Shown: one piece after another, positions 26,821-35,378 of the stretch
Numbering within the stretch: the stretch's first letter is position 1
Layout: each line of letters begins with the position of its first letter
Assembly: GCF_963675985.1 (NCBI RefSeq)
Contig: NZ_OY780958.1
Coordinates: 124,001-188,000, forward strand
DNA: 64,000 nucleotides
Source: an uncultured Roseibium sp.
GTDB taxonomy: Bacteria; Pseudomonadota; Alphaproteobacteria; Rhizobiales; Stappiaceae
Direction of reading: 5' to 3'
Notes under the pieces: model-generated
Database searches by the model: none
What the model was told of the DNA's origin: nothing
What the model saw: the letters and a program-made list of their open reading frames with translations, nothing else
Made by a program: the position numbers and the translations under genes

Positions 26821-27899
26821 CCGATCTTGCCGTCGACGTGCGCAACGTCACGCATCACTACGACAGCTTCACCGCGCTCGATGGCGTGTCGCTGACGGTT
26901 CCGACCGGCACCTACACCGTGTTCCTCGGGCCCTCCGGTTCGGGCAAGACGACGCTTCTCTCCGTGATCGGCGGTTTCCTTGTGCCGCAATCCGGCGAGG
27001 TGCTGATCAACGGTCACGATATGACCGACGTCGCGCCGGCCAAACGTCCGACGACGACCGTGTTTCAGGACTATGCTCTGTTTCCGCACATGACCATCGG
27101 GGCGAACGTGGGCTTCGGCCTGCGCATGCGCGGTATCGGTTCGAAGGAGCGTAAGGACCGGGCCCACCGGATGCTGGAGCTGGTCGGGCTCGGCGGCGCG
27201 CAGTACAAGAAACCCCATGAACTGTCCGGCGGCCAGCGCCAGCGGGTCGCGCTCGCCCGCGCGCTGGCGGTGGAACCTTCCGTCTTGTTGCTTGATGAGC
27301 CGCTCGGGGCGCTGGACCTGAAGCTGCGCCGCCAGATGCAGGCCGAGTTGAAGGCGATCCAGCGGGAGGTCGGAACCTCCTTCATTCACGTGACCCACGA
27401 CCAGGAAGAGGCCATGGCCATCGGCGACACCGTCGTCGTCATGAGCCACGGCAGGATCGAGGACATGGGCACGCCGGAGCGGGTTTACCTTCAGCCGGCG
27501 ACGCTGTTTACCGCCGGTTTCATGGGGCAGAGTTCGTTTCTGAAGGGCAAGGTGCTTGAGAAAAAGGGCGGAGTGATCGATGTCGATACCCCTTGCGGGC
27601 ACCTCAGGCTGACAGCGCAGGACAAGCGGTTCGAGGCGGGCCAGGCCGTCGTGCTCTCGATCCGGCCGGAACACTTCGTGGTGGACGGGAAAGACAGTGA
27701 CATTCTGCCGCTCGGGTCCGCGACCGTGGAGGATCTGACCTTTGCCGGGGCGCATCACCTGGCGGTTCTGAAACATGTCGGCCATGACGCGTTCCGGCCC
27801 GTCGCGCAAATGCCGCAAAGCGGGCAGGCACAGGTCGGATCGACGGTCAGGCTCGGGGTTCGGCGGGATGATGTGGTCGTGTTGAAGGATCAAAGGTGA
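26817..27899 (+). CDS. Polyamine-type ABC transporter ATP-binding protein (PotA-like)
   Basis: A 360-residue ATPase. Walker A is GPSGSGKTT (about 38-46), the Q-loop is VFQDYALFPHMT, the signature LSGGQRQRVALARA (about 136), Walker B VLLLDEPLGALD and H-loop HVTHDQEEAM, with a C-terminal TOBE domain. The start is taken as TTG at 26817 in a TTGA overlap, because GGGAGG lies just upstream and the family N-terminus begins here; no ATG is available before the Walker A. It energises the preceding permeases. Confidence 0.87.
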   Translation: MTDLAVDVRNVTHHYDSFTALDGVSLTVPTGTYTVFLGPSGSGKTTLLSVIGGFLVPQSGEVLINGHDMTDVAPAKRPTTTVFQDYALFPHMTIGANVGFGLRMRGIGSKERKDRAHRMLELVGLGGAQYKKPHELSGGQRQRVALARALAVEPSVLLLDEPLGALDLKLRRQMQAELKAIQREVGTSFIHVTHDQEEAMAIGDTVVVMSHGRIEDMGTPERVYLQPATLFTAGFMGQSSFLKGKVLEKKGGVIDVDTPCGHLRLTAQDKRFEAGQAVVLSIRPEHFVVDGKDSDILPLGSATVEDLTFAGAHHLAVLKHVGHDAFRPVAQMPQSGQAQVGSTVRLGVRRDDVVVLKDQR

Positions 27900-27907
27900 G
27901 GACGGAC

Positions 27908-28636
27908 ATGGAACGGGCCACGGCTGATATCTGGTATGAGACACGCAGGGTCGGCGACGACGTCACCTATATCTGCGAGCCGTTCATCCAGGAGTTCTAC
28001 CGCTGCAACATCTGGCATGTGCGCGGCCGGGACAAGGACATGCTGGTCGACAGTGGCATGGGCGTGGTCAGCCTGCGCGAACAGGTGCCGATCGTGACCG
28101 AGCGTCCGCTGGAGGCGGTCGCCAGTCACACCCACTTCGACCACATCGGCTGCCATCACGAATTCGAGCATCGCACCGTGCATGCGCACGAGGCCGAGCT
28201 TCTTGCGGAGCCGACCCGGGCGAACACGCTGGCCGATCCTTACGTGACCGACGAGATCTTCACCCGGCTGCCGCCGTTGCCCTATGCTTCGACCGAATAC
28301 GCGGTGAAGAAGGCGCCGGCGACGCGTATCGTCGAGGATGGCGACGTCATCGATCTCGGCGATCGGCATTTCACGGTGATCCATACGCCGGGTCATTCGC
28401 CGGGCGGCATCGCGCTTTACGAGAAGGCCACCGAGATCCTGTTTTCCGGCGATATTGTCTACGACGGGCCGCTGATCGAGGACACCTATCATTCCGACAT
28501 GGGCGACTATATCGCCAGTATGACCCGGCTCCTCGACCTGCCGGTGCGGCTGGTGCACGGGGGTCATTTCCCGAGCTTTTCCGGCGAGCGTTACCAGAGC
28601 CTCATCCGCGACTGGCTGATGGCTCACGACGCTTGA
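27908..28636 (+). CDS. MBL-fold metallo-hydrolase
   Basis: A 242-residue metallo-beta-lactamase-fold protein. The metal motif is SHTHFDHIGCHHEF (about 72-85), the next His is in HTPGHSPGGIALY, Asp is in LFSGDIVYDG, and the final His is in RLVHGGHF. All ligands for a dinuclear site are present. ATG at 27908 is chosen over the GTG at 27896 that overlaps the previous stop, since GAGGA precedes the ATG. It is the last gene of the importer operon. Its substrate may be a lactone or thioester; this is not determined. Confidence 0.82.
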   Translation: MERATADIWYETRRVGDDVTYICEPFIQEFYRCNIWHVRGRDKDMLVDSGMGVVSLREQVPIVTERPLEAVASHTHFDHIGCHHEFEHRTVHAHEAELLAEPTRANTLADPYVTDEIFTRLPPLPYASTEYAVKKAPATRIVEDGDVIDLGDRHFTVIHTPGHSPGGIALYEKATEILFSGDIVYDGPLIEDTYHSDMGDYIASMTRLLDLPVRLVHGGHFPSFSGERYQSLIRDWLMAHDA

Positions 28637-28651
28637 GGTTTGCCGGCCATT

Positions 28652-29098
28652 TCAGCCTTTGACGGTGGCCGACTGACGGACGAAGGCCTCGATGTCGCGG
28701 GCGGGACGGGCACCGGCGAGGCGCGCGACCTCGCGGCCCTTGTGCCACAGGATCAGCAGAGGAATGCCGCGAATGCCGAGTTTTTGCGACACGCGCGGAA
28801 AGTCCTCGGTGTTGATCTTGGCAAAACGGACGTGGGGGGTGAGCGCCTTCGCAGCCTTGGCGAATTCCGGTGCCATCATCCGGCAGGGACCGCACCAGGG
28901 CGCCCAGTAGTCGACGACGATCGGTAGTTCGTCCGTCTTCGTCGCCTTGTCATGGGCCTGCTGGTCCAGTTCGGCGACCTTGCCGGAGACAAGGGCTTCG
29001 CCGCAGATGCCGCATTTCGGGCCGGAGGTGAGCTTTGCCACCGGCACCCGGTTCGTCTGGCCGCAGGCGGCACAGGTGATTTTCACCGCGTCTTGCAT
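28652..29098 (-). CDS. trxC: Thioredoxin 2 (TrxC)
   Basis: A 148-residue zinc-type thioredoxin. The N-terminal pairs CAACGQ (9-14) and CGICGE (29-34) bind zinc, and the redox site is WAPWCGPCRMM (about 69-79), followed by the cis-Pro in RGIPLLIL. It reduces protein disulfides in the cytosol, usually under oxidative stress. It converges on the MBL gene with a 15-base gap and is divergent from the AT-rich kinase gene. Confidence 0.93.
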   Translation of the reverse strand: MQDAVKITCAACGQTNRVPVAKLTSGPKCGICGEALVSGKVAELDQQAHDKATKTDELPIVVDYWAPWCGPCRMMAPEFAKAAKALTPHVRFAKINTEDFPRVSQKLGIRGIPLLILWHKGREVARLAGARPARDIEAFVRQSATVKG

Positions 29099-29229
29099 GG
29101 GAGAGATCCTGTAGTTTCAATTTGTGGAAAATATAGGATCGGCGCCCGGTCCGCACAAGGAGTGCTATCTTGAGGAGAATAATTAGAAGTTTTATTCTAG
29201 TTCGTTGAATATCAATGAGGGAGAAAGAG

Positions 29230-30483
29230 ATGAGTCAGAAAATCAAAAAAACCATCTCTATTGAAACAACATTTGATGAATATGTGCTTGAGGAAATAAT
29301 TGGCGAAGGTGGATCTGGGCGCGTGTATGGAGGAGTAAGCTCATCTGGAAATTCTGTTGCTGTAAAAATCCTATCTTCTGATAAAGTAACTACAGAAAAA
29401 CGCAGAAGATTTAAAAATGAAATACGATTTCTTGCTGATAATAAGCACCCAAATATTGTAAATTTTATTGATCATGGGGTGGCTTTAAGCGATTCACTCA
29501 GCGGTCCTTTTTATGTAATGAGGAGGTATGGTTCCAATTTACGTCAATTTATGAACGCTGGCGTGGAGTTCGAGGCGCTTCTTTCTTTATTTCACGGTAT
29601 ACTAGACGGAGTTGAAGCTGCTCATTTGAAGGGTGTCATTCACCGAGATATCAAGCCGGAAAATATCCTAGTTGATGAAAATACTGGTACTCCGGCAATT
29701 GCAGACTTTGGAATATCAAGTTTTACCGACGACATTGTTTCAACCTTGGTTGACACTGACCCCAAACAGAAGCTCGCAAATTTTGTCTACGCCGCGCCTG
29801 AACAAAGAGCCCAGGGGCGAGAGGTCAGACTTACTGCCGATATCTACGCGCTCGGGTTGATTTTAAACGAGCTTTTCACCGGAGACGTACCTTTTGGCAC
29901 AGAGTACCGGTCAATCACTGACGTCCACCCTGACTACAAATTTCTGGACGAAGTGGTAGGCAGAATGATTAGACAAGATCCAGGAAAGAGATACGCCTCA
30001 ATTGGCGAATTGAAGAAAGCAATTTCTCTCTATCGAAATGAATTTTTTTCTCTTCAGAAACTGAGCAGATTAAGCCAAACGGTGATACCTGAGGGCGAAG
30101 TGGATGAACCCTTGGCATATGACCCTCCTGTAATTGAAGATGTTGATTGGAATGACGGCGTTCTTCGAATTACTTTAGATCGTCATGTGACTGCCGATTG
30201 GATTGATGCCCTTCTAAATATGCCTAACTATTCCTGTATTTCAGGCTACAGTCCTGGTGTATTTTTTATTCGAGGGAAGGTGGCCACTGCAAATGTCCCA
30301 AGCCACGCTGTGAAAGATGTAGTGCGTCATTTTAAGGATTGGCTGCCAAACGCATCGCGTATACTTAAAAGCAGACTCCAGCGGGAATTGAATTTGCGAC
30401 AGGAGCAAGAGCGGGTTTTATTACTCAAGAAGAAAGAGGCTGAGGAAGTTAGGTTGAGCGTTTTGCGTGATTTAGAAATCTAA
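29230..30483 (+). CDS. Serine/threonine protein kinase, AT-rich and probably horizontally acquired
   Basis: A 417-residue Hanks-type kinase. It has the Gly loop GEGGSGRVYGGV (about 25-36), the VAIK-type Lys in VAVKILSS (about 43), the catalytic loop HRDIKPENILVD (about 137-148), DFG in IADFGISSF (about 154) and an APEQRAQG activation-loop end. All catalytic residues are present. After residue 270 comes a non-kinase region and a charged helical tail (RQEQERVLLLKKKEAEEVR), with no transmembrane segment, so it is soluble. ATG at 29230 is favoured because GAGGGAGAAAG precedes it. Base and codon use are far more AT-rich than both neighbours. No partner phosphatase or substrate gene is adjacent. 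Confidence 0.87.
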   Translation: MSQKIKKTISIETTFDEYVLEEIIGEGGSGRVYGGVSSSGNSVAVKILSSDKVTTEKRRRFKNEIRFLADNKHPNIVNFIDHGVALSDSLSGPFYVMRRYGSNLRQFMNAGVEFEALLSLFHGILDGVEAAHLKGVIHRDIKPENILVDENTGTPAIADFGISSFTDDIVSTLVDTDPKQKLANFVYAAPEQRAQGREVRLTADIYALGLILNELFTGDVPFGTEYRSITDVHPDYKFLDEVVGRMIRQDPGKRYASIGELKKAISLYRNEFFSLQKLSRLSQTVIPEGEVDEPLAYDPPVIEDVDWNDGVLRITLDRHVTADWIDALLNMPNYSCISGYSPGVFFIRGKVATANVPSHAVKDVVRHFKDWLPNASRILKSRLQRELNLRQEQERVLLLKKKEAEEVRLSVLRDLEI

Positions 30484-30664
30484 ACCGCTGAAATTTCAAT
30501 AACCAAGCAGATAATGCTTGGTCTAATAAACGGAGACAAATTCCTTGTAATGCGCGATTTGGGTGGTGTTTACACGGACCATGCCAACCAAGCGTTCTTG
30601 GATGCTGGGCCAAAAGCGCCCCCGGGCAATGCTAGTTATGCCGGCCCGGAAAGACTTAAGCCTT
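30484..30664. other. Non-coding tail of the AT-rich insert
   Basis: A hairpin ACCAAGC/GCTTGGT (30502-30508 with 30516-30522) lies just after the kinase stop and may help end its transcript, although no T run follows. A short 61-codon frame here (from 30514) has no family resemblance and runs into the TonB remnant, so it is not called. Confidence 0.4.
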
Positions 30665-30907
30665 TTACCAGTTTAGCTTCTTGGCTTGTGTTAGCTTGAC
30701 GGTCTGTACCGGGCCGTCATCGCCGGCCAAGTTGTTACGGTAGACCTTGTCGAACACGTTTCCCAATGATGCGCGCACCTGCTAGTCGGCCATTTCGCCG
30801 TCTTCCAATGTCCGGCCAGCGATGAGATCGTGCGCCGCATGGCCGGCGAAGGACTTGTTGGATGTGGCGCCGGTGGTGATCGGGCCGGCAAGCAGCCCGC
30901 GCCGACC
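30665..30907 (-). pseudogene. Remnant of the 3' end of a TonB-dependent receptor gene
   Basis: Translated on the minus strand, the 80 codons before the stop at 30665 align end to end with the last 80 residues of the intact heme receptor encoded at 39715-41811. I count 50 identical positions, including YRNNLAGDDGP and the C-terminal KLT-AKKL-W beta-strand that outer-membrane barrels need. An in-frame TAG at 30782-30784 replaces a Trp codon. The similarity ends exactly at the aminotransferase stop codon (30908-30910), which is in the same frame. The rest of the receptor is gone, so this is a decayed fragment and not a gene. Confidence 0.88.
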
Positions 30908-32263
30908 TCAGGAGACTGCGGCAAATCCCGTGTCGAGGGCCGTGAGGATGGTCTCGACATGGTCCGCGCCGAGGACGAGCGGGGGCGACAGGATGATGTT
31001 GTTGCCGGAGACGCGGATCATGGCGCCGTTTTCGTAGGTCGCACGGTGGATCTTGCCGATGGTCGACTTGTCGATGGGCGTTTTTGAGCTCTGGTCCGAG
31101 ACGAGTTCCAGGGCGCACATCAGTCCATGACCGCCGCGCACGTCGCCGATGATGGGGTATTTTTCCTTCAGGGCGACGAGGCCGTCGTAAAGCTGCTTGC
31201 CGCGGGCGCCCGCATTGTCCTTGACCGACAGGCGCTCGGTTTCCTTCAAGCAGGCAATAGCGGCTGCCGCGCCGACCGGATGGCCGGAATAGGTGTAGCC
31301 GGAGCCGATGGCGCCTTTTCCGGTCTTGTCGGTTTCGAAGGTTTCGGCGACCTGGTCGGAGATCATGACCGCGCCGAACGGGAAATAGCCGTTGGTGATC
31401 GCCTTGGCGGTGGTCATCATGTCCGGCTTGACACCCCAGTGGCGCGAGCCGGTCCAGCTTCCGGTGCGGCCGAAGGCGGTGATGACCTCGTCGGCAATCA
31501 GCAGAATGCCATGACGCGAGCAGATTTCGCGCACGCCCGGCATGAAGCTCTCATGGGGCGGGATGACGCCACCGGCGCCGAGGATCGGTTCCATGATCAT
31601 GGCGGCGATGGTTTCCGCTCCCTGGAACTTGATCTCGTCTTCGAGAGCTGCCAGGCAGAGCCCGGCCAGCTTTTCCGGATCGGTCTCGTTGAACGGGTTG
31701 CGGTACGTGTAGGGGGCGGGGATGTGATAGCAGCCCGGCATCAGCGGCTCGTACTGGGTCCGGAAATTGGCGTTGCCGTTGACCGAGGCGCCAAGCGTGT
31801 GGGTGCCGTGGTAGCCCTTCTTCAGGCTGAGATATTTGACCCGGCCCGCTTCGCCGCGGATCTTGTGATATTGGCGGGCGAGCCGCAGGGCGATTTCCAC
31901 GCTGTCGGAACCGCCGGAGGTGAAGAAGGCGCGCGACAGGCCGTCGGGGGCAAAGAAGTCCTTGAGCATTTCACTCAACTCGATCACGGCATCATTGGTG
32001 GTGCCGCGGAAGATCGAGTAATAGGGCAGCTTGTCGAGCTGGGCGGCAATCGCCGCCTTCACCGGGTCGCAGGAATAGCCGAGATTGACGTTCCACAGGC
32101 CGCCGACCGCATCGACGCTCCTGTAGCCGTCCACGTCAGTGATCATGACGCCGTCGCCCTCGACGATGATATCGGGCGGATTGGCGAGGCTGTCGGCCGG
32201 ATGGGCCATCGGATGCCACAGGTGACGGGCGTTGTTTTCCTTGAGGAAATTTTTGTTTTTCAT
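30908..32263 (-). CDS. Class III pyridoxal-phosphate aminotransferase (omega-amino acid:pyruvate type)
   Basis: A 451-residue fold type I aminotransferase. It has the substrate region HLWHPMAHPADS at the N-terminus, the SGGSDSVEIALRLARQYH phosphate-binding block (about 116-133), LIADEVITAFGRTGS with the cofactor Asp (about 255-269) and the Schiff-base Lys in TTAKAITNGYFP (about 285). Such enzymes transfer the amino group from beta-alanine, gamma-aminobutyrate, taurine or polyamines to pyruvate. Its start overlaps the HAD stop by four bases. The aldehyde product could feed the aldehyde dehydrogenase encoded at 36908. Confidence 0.88.
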   Translation of the reverse strand: MKNKNFLKENNARHLWHPMAHPADSLANPPDIIVEGDGVMITDVDGYRSVDAVGGLWNVNLGYSCDPVKAAIAAQLDKLPYYSIFRGTTNDAVIELSEMLKDFFAPDGLSRAFFTSGGSDSVEIALRLARQYHKIRGEAGRVKYLSLKKGYHGTHTLGASVNGNANFRTQYEPLMPGCYHIPAPYTYRNPFNETDPEKLAGLCLAALEDEIKFQGAETIAAMIMEPILGAGGVIPPHESFMPGVREICSRHGILLIADEVITAFGRTGSWTGSRHWGVKPDMMTTAKAITNGYFPFGAVMISDQVAETFETDKTGKGAIGSGYTYSGHPVGAAAAIACLKETERLSVKDNAGARGKQLYDGLVALKEKYPIIGDVRGGHGLMCALELVSDQSSKTPIDKSTIGKIHRATYENGAMIRVSGNNIILSPPLVLGADHVETILTALDTGFAAVS

Positions 32264-32922
32264 GAGGGTTCTCCAGAAAGGCCGAGCAGCTTCATGGCTT
32301 CGGCGTAACTTTCGGCGGGGGTTTGAACGTTGAAGTGAACGGTGTTGAGCCCGACGGCGCGGGCGCCGGCAATGTTGCGGGCCTGGTCGTCGACGAAGAC
32401 GCAGACGTCCGGGGCGAGGCCGAGATCCTCCAGAACGGCGGAATAGGCACGCGGATCAGGCTTCAGGATCTTCGTGTAGGTGGCATCGTGGATAACGTCG
32501 AAATCCTTCAGGAACGGCAGTTTCTCCCGGAAGTCCGCGCCGTAGAAAAGATCCAACTCGTTGGACAGGATCGCCGTCCGGATCCCGGCCGCCTTGACCA
32601 TTTGAAGGGTGACGAGGAACTCCGGGCGGATGACGTCGGCGGGACTGGCGCCGCGCGCCGCGCGGACGAAGTCCGACATCTGCGACCAGCCGGTGCCGAT
32701 CAGTCCGGCGACTTCCCGGGTGCGCGTCTTCCAGTAATCCCGCTCACTGATCTCATCGGCCTGCATCGACCGCCACAGCGGATCGCTGTCGGGATCGAAC
32801 GGTCCGCGCCAGGTCAGCGTACCGGGGGGAAGCCCCAGGGCCTGTTCGGTCTGGGGATGGGTTTCGAACAACGTGCGGGTGATGACGCCGCCGAAATCGA
32901 GAATGAGCGCCCGTTCAGTCAT
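32260..32922 (-). CDS. HAD-family hydrolase (epoxide-hydrolase N-domain-like)
   Basis: A 220-residue HAD protein. Motif I reads LILDFGGVITRT, so the second acid of the usual DxD is Gly, as in the sEH-N-like subgroup; motif II is ILSNELDL, motif III KPDPRAYSAVLEDLG and motif IV FVDDQARNIAGARAVGL. It keeps the nucleophile Asp. The substrate is unknown. It overlaps the IclR gene by eight bases upstream and the aminotransferase by four downstream, so the three form one minus-strand operon. Confidence 0.82.
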   Translation of the reverse strand: MTERALILDFGGVITRTLFETHPQTEQALGLPPGTLTWRGPFDPDSDPLWRSMQADEISERDYWKTRTREVAGLIGTGWSQMSDFVRAARGASPADVIRPEFLVTLQMVKAAGIRTAILSNELDLFYGADFREKLPFLKDFDVIHDATYTKILKPDPRAYSAVLEDLGLAPDVCVFVDDQARNIAGARAVGLNTVHFNVQTPAESYAEAMKLLGLSGEPS

Positions 32923-33700
32923 GAAGACACCATTTGTATGCGTGTTCCTGCGGGATGGTGCCTCCGATGGATCGGGTTATGCGGACCATGCCCTTTCGCA
33001 ACACAGCCAGAGCGGCTGCGCTCTTTTCGTCCGTCAGCCGCGTGTGCGGAATGGCGACGGCGAGCGCGCCGAGCACGGTTCCGTCCGGACCGAATATCGG
33101 GGCGCCACGTGAGGTCACTTCCTTGTCGAAGCCCTGCTCGAGAAAGCTGACACCCGTTTCGCGGACCTTCGCGATCATGTCGCGCAGGATGTCCGGGTCG
33201 GTGACCGTGTTTTCGGTGAAGCTATGCAGCGGACGGGCGAGGACCCGGTCCACAAATTTCCCGGGCGAAAACGCAAGGATGGCGAGGCCCGAAGCGGTGG
33301 CGTGTAGGGGCAGGAGTTCGGCCTCCTCAAAAAATACCTGGGTGCCGTGGATTCGGGGATCCGCGTTGTGCACGGGCGACAGGTTCAAGCCCTGAAGCAG
33401 TGAAAAGTGGACCAGCTCGCCGACTTCGTTTGAGAGTTCCAGAATAATCGGTCGAACCACGGACCGGAGCGGGTTTGTCGTCTCCCGGACGGCGGACAGT
33501 CGCAGGATCGCCGGTCCCAGCCGATAGGCGCGGGTCACCGGATGCTGTTCCAGGAAGCCGTTTTGCTCCAGTTCCGACAAATGCCGGTGCACCGTTGCCT
33601 TGTCCCGCCCGGTGAGGCGGACGAATTCACTCAATCCGATCTCGGGCCTTTTCCGGGAAAAATAGTTCAACATTTCAAGGGCTTTGGTGATCGTTCCCAT
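32915..33700 (-). CDS. IclR-family transcriptional regulator
   Basis: A 261-residue IclR protein. The winged HTH is GLSEFVRLTGRDKATVHRHLSELEQNGFLE (about 22-51), and the C-terminal ligand domain includes LLPLHATASGLAILAFSPG (about 127-145) and the conserved FDKEVTSRGAPIFGPDGTVLGALAVAIP. It is divergent from tctCBA and leads the aminotransferase operon, so it likely controls both. Two GGTT/AACC dyads in the shared gap are candidate sites. Confidence 0.87.
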   Translation of the reverse strand: MGTITKALEMLNYFSRKRPEIGLSEFVRLTGRDKATVHRHLSELEQNGFLEQHPVTRAYRLGPAILRLSAVRETTNPLRSVVRPIILELSNEVGELVHFSLLQGLNLSPVHNADPRIHGTQVFFEEAELLPLHATASGLAILAFSPGKFVDRVLARPLHSFTENTVTDPDILRDMIAKVRETGVSFLEQGFDKEVTSRGAPIFGPDGTVLGALAVAIPHTRLTDEKSAAALAVLRKGMVRITRSIGGTIPQEHAYKWCLHD

Positions 33701-33730
33701 CAGGCGCCTGAAGTTCCAGCTCGCGATTTT

Positions 33731-33810
33731 GGTTGCATTTGAAACAAACCTTGACAGAAAATTATCATGGGAGCAAGAATAATTGATACCAACGGTTCAA
33801 ATAATAAACC
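33731..33810 (+). promoter_or_regulatory. Promoter of tctCBA with two candidate IclR sites
   Basis: TTGACA at 33751-33756 and AAGAAT at 33775-33780, 18 bases apart, fit a housekeeping promoter. Dyad 1 (33731-33750) has GGTT and AACC arms and abuts the -35 box; dyad 2 (33794-33810) has GGTTCA and TAAACC arms (one mismatch) and would lie just past the start of transcription. Sites on both sides of a promoter suit a repressor. The link to the IclR protein is inference. Confidence 0.5.
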
Positions 33811-33833
33811 ATAATTCCAGCAGGAGAACGGAA

Positions 33834-34772
33834 ATGAAACAGCTTATTGCGGTGACAGCTGCAGTCGCGGCGCTTGCCTTTCCCATGTCGGCAATGGCGG
33901 AATATCCTGAGAAGCCGGTCGAGTTCGTCGTTCCCTTCCCGCCGGGCGATCTGGAGGACGTGCTGACACGCATGATCGCCGACGAGTTCCAGAAGACATA
34001 TGACGTTCCGGCGGCTGTGGTGAACAAGCCGGGCGGCGGCGGCGGTCCGTTCCCCGGTGCCGCCGAAGTTGCCAGGGCTCCGGCGGACGGTTACACGGTC
34101 GGCTCCTTCGTGATCGGCGTTCCGCTGGTGGGACCGCAGGTCGGCATTCCCGCGCTCAACCCGGACCCGTTCGATCCGGTCGGGATCTTCCTGACCTATC
34201 CCTTCGTGATCGCGGCGTCCAAGGATGCGCCCTATGCCACGATGCAGGAACTGGCCGCCTACGCCAAAGACAACGATGTCGCTCTCGGCCACTTCGGCTC
34301 CGCCCTGATTCCGACCCAGGTGACCTTCGCGCTTGCCGACAAGCTGGGATTTCAATTCGGTAGCGATGCCGCATTCGATGCTCTCGACTGCAACACGCTC
34401 GCTTCCGGCGATGCGGACGTGATCAACACGACCCTGCAGCTGATCCTGCCCTGCCTGGACAAGGTGAACGTGCTGGCCTCCATCGGCTCGAAGAGAATTC
34501 CGCTGACACCGGACACGCCGACCGTCGGCGAAATCGAACCGGACCTGGATGTGGCGCTCTGGAACGGCCTCTTCGTGCGCAAGGAAACGCCGGCGGACGT
34601 GCGTGAGAAAATCGCGGCGGTTGCCAGCAAGGTGATGACGTCCGACGCGGCCCGCAAGCTGGCGGCTGAAACGGGAGCGCTGATCTACTGGCAAGACGCT
34701 GCGGAGTCCGCCGCCCAGATCGAAAAGGACAAGAAGACGATGGCGACGGTCGAAGCCCTGAACGCCAAGTAA
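33834..34772 (+). CDS. tctC: Tripartite tricarboxylate transporter substrate-binding protein
   Basis: A 312-residue periplasmic binding protein with signal peptide MKQLIAVTAAVAALAFP and cleavage after AMA. The mature start EYPEKPVEFVVPFPPGD is typical of the Bug/TctC family, although the usual GGxxD of the ligand loop reads GDLED. A disulfide-capable Cys pair lies around DALDCNTLAS and LILPCLDK. ATG at 33834 follows AGGAG; an earlier ATG-like start at 33783 is rejected. It binds a carboxylate outside the membrane for TctAB. Confidence 0.87.
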   Translation: MKQLIAVTAAVAALAFPMSAMAEYPEKPVEFVVPFPPGDLEDVLTRMIADEFQKTYDVPAAVVNKPGGGGGPFPGAAEVARAPADGYTVGSFVIGVPLVGPQVGIPALNPDPFDPVGIFLTYPFVIAASKDAPYATMQELAAYAKDNDVALGHFGSALIPTQVTFALADKLGFQFGSDAAFDALDCNTLASGDADVINTTLQLILPCLDKVNVLASIGSKRIPLTPDTPTVGEIEPDLDVALWNGLFVRKETPADVREKIAAVASKVMTSDAARKLAAETGALIYWQDAAESAAQIEKDKKTMATVEALNAK

Positions 34773-34827
34773 CCATGGACGGACGCGCCCGCATCTTCGG
34801 TGCGGGCGCTCTTCGAGGGGGACAGCC

Positions 34828-35367
34828 ATGAACCGTATCAAGAACCTGCAGGATCTGTTCAAGCGGTACCGGAGACCGGGCGATATGGTCTTCGCCCTGA
34901 CCTTTTTCCTCTTCTCCCTGTTCCTGCTCGTGAATATTCCGGATCAGGTCGTCTGGGTGAAACGGACCAAACTGTTCGCCCAGCCCGTCTTCTGGCCGAC
35001 GATCGCCATTGGCCTGATGGTGATCTTCAGCCTGTTCCATCTGGTCGGATCCCTTGTATCCGAGCGGATTCCAGGCAGGCTTCAGGAAGTGCTTTACTGG
35101 TTGCGATCCATCGAATTCGCCCTGTGGTTCATGGCCTATGTGGCCGTCGTTCCGCTTCTGGGCTATCTGCTGTCAACGATCCTGTTCTGCGGGTTGCTGT
35201 CGTTCCGCATGGGATACCGCAGCCTCCGCTGGATGGTGGCTTCGACGCTTTTTGCCGTGGCGGTCGTCATCTTGTTCAAGGCCTTTCTGCAGGTGAAGCT
35301 CCCCGCGGGGCTCATCTATGAAGGCCTGCCGGATGGGCTTCGCGGTTTCATGATGACCTACCTCTGA
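34828..35367 (+). CDS. tctB: Tripartite tricarboxylate transporter small membrane subunit
   Basis: A 179-residue inner-membrane protein with four hydrophobic spans, beginning with DMVFALTFFLFSLFLLVNIP. Position between tctC and tctA and the size match TctB. It helps assemble the transporter with TctA. The TctA start follows 11 bases after its stop. Confidence 0.85.
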   Translation: MNRIKNLQDLFKRYRRPGDMVFALTFFLFSLFLLVNIPDQVVWVKRTKLFAQPVFWPTIAIGLMVIFSLFHLVGSLVSERIPGRLQEVLYWLRSIEFALWFMAYVAVVPLLGYLLSTILFCGLLSFRMGYRSLRWMVASTLFAVAVVILFKAFLQVKLPAGLIYEGLPDGLRGFMMTYL

Positions 35368-35378
35368 GCGCGTGCATT

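Noticed and set aside
29230..30483. A multi-gene defence system around the kinase
   Set aside because: Both neighbours are ordinary (trxC) or a dead fragment (TonB); there is no second defence-type gene, so only the single-gene hypothesis is kept.
30514..30699. A 61-codon plus-strand frame after the kinase gene
   Set aside because: It has no recognisable motif or ribosome site and runs into the reverse complement of the TonB remnant.
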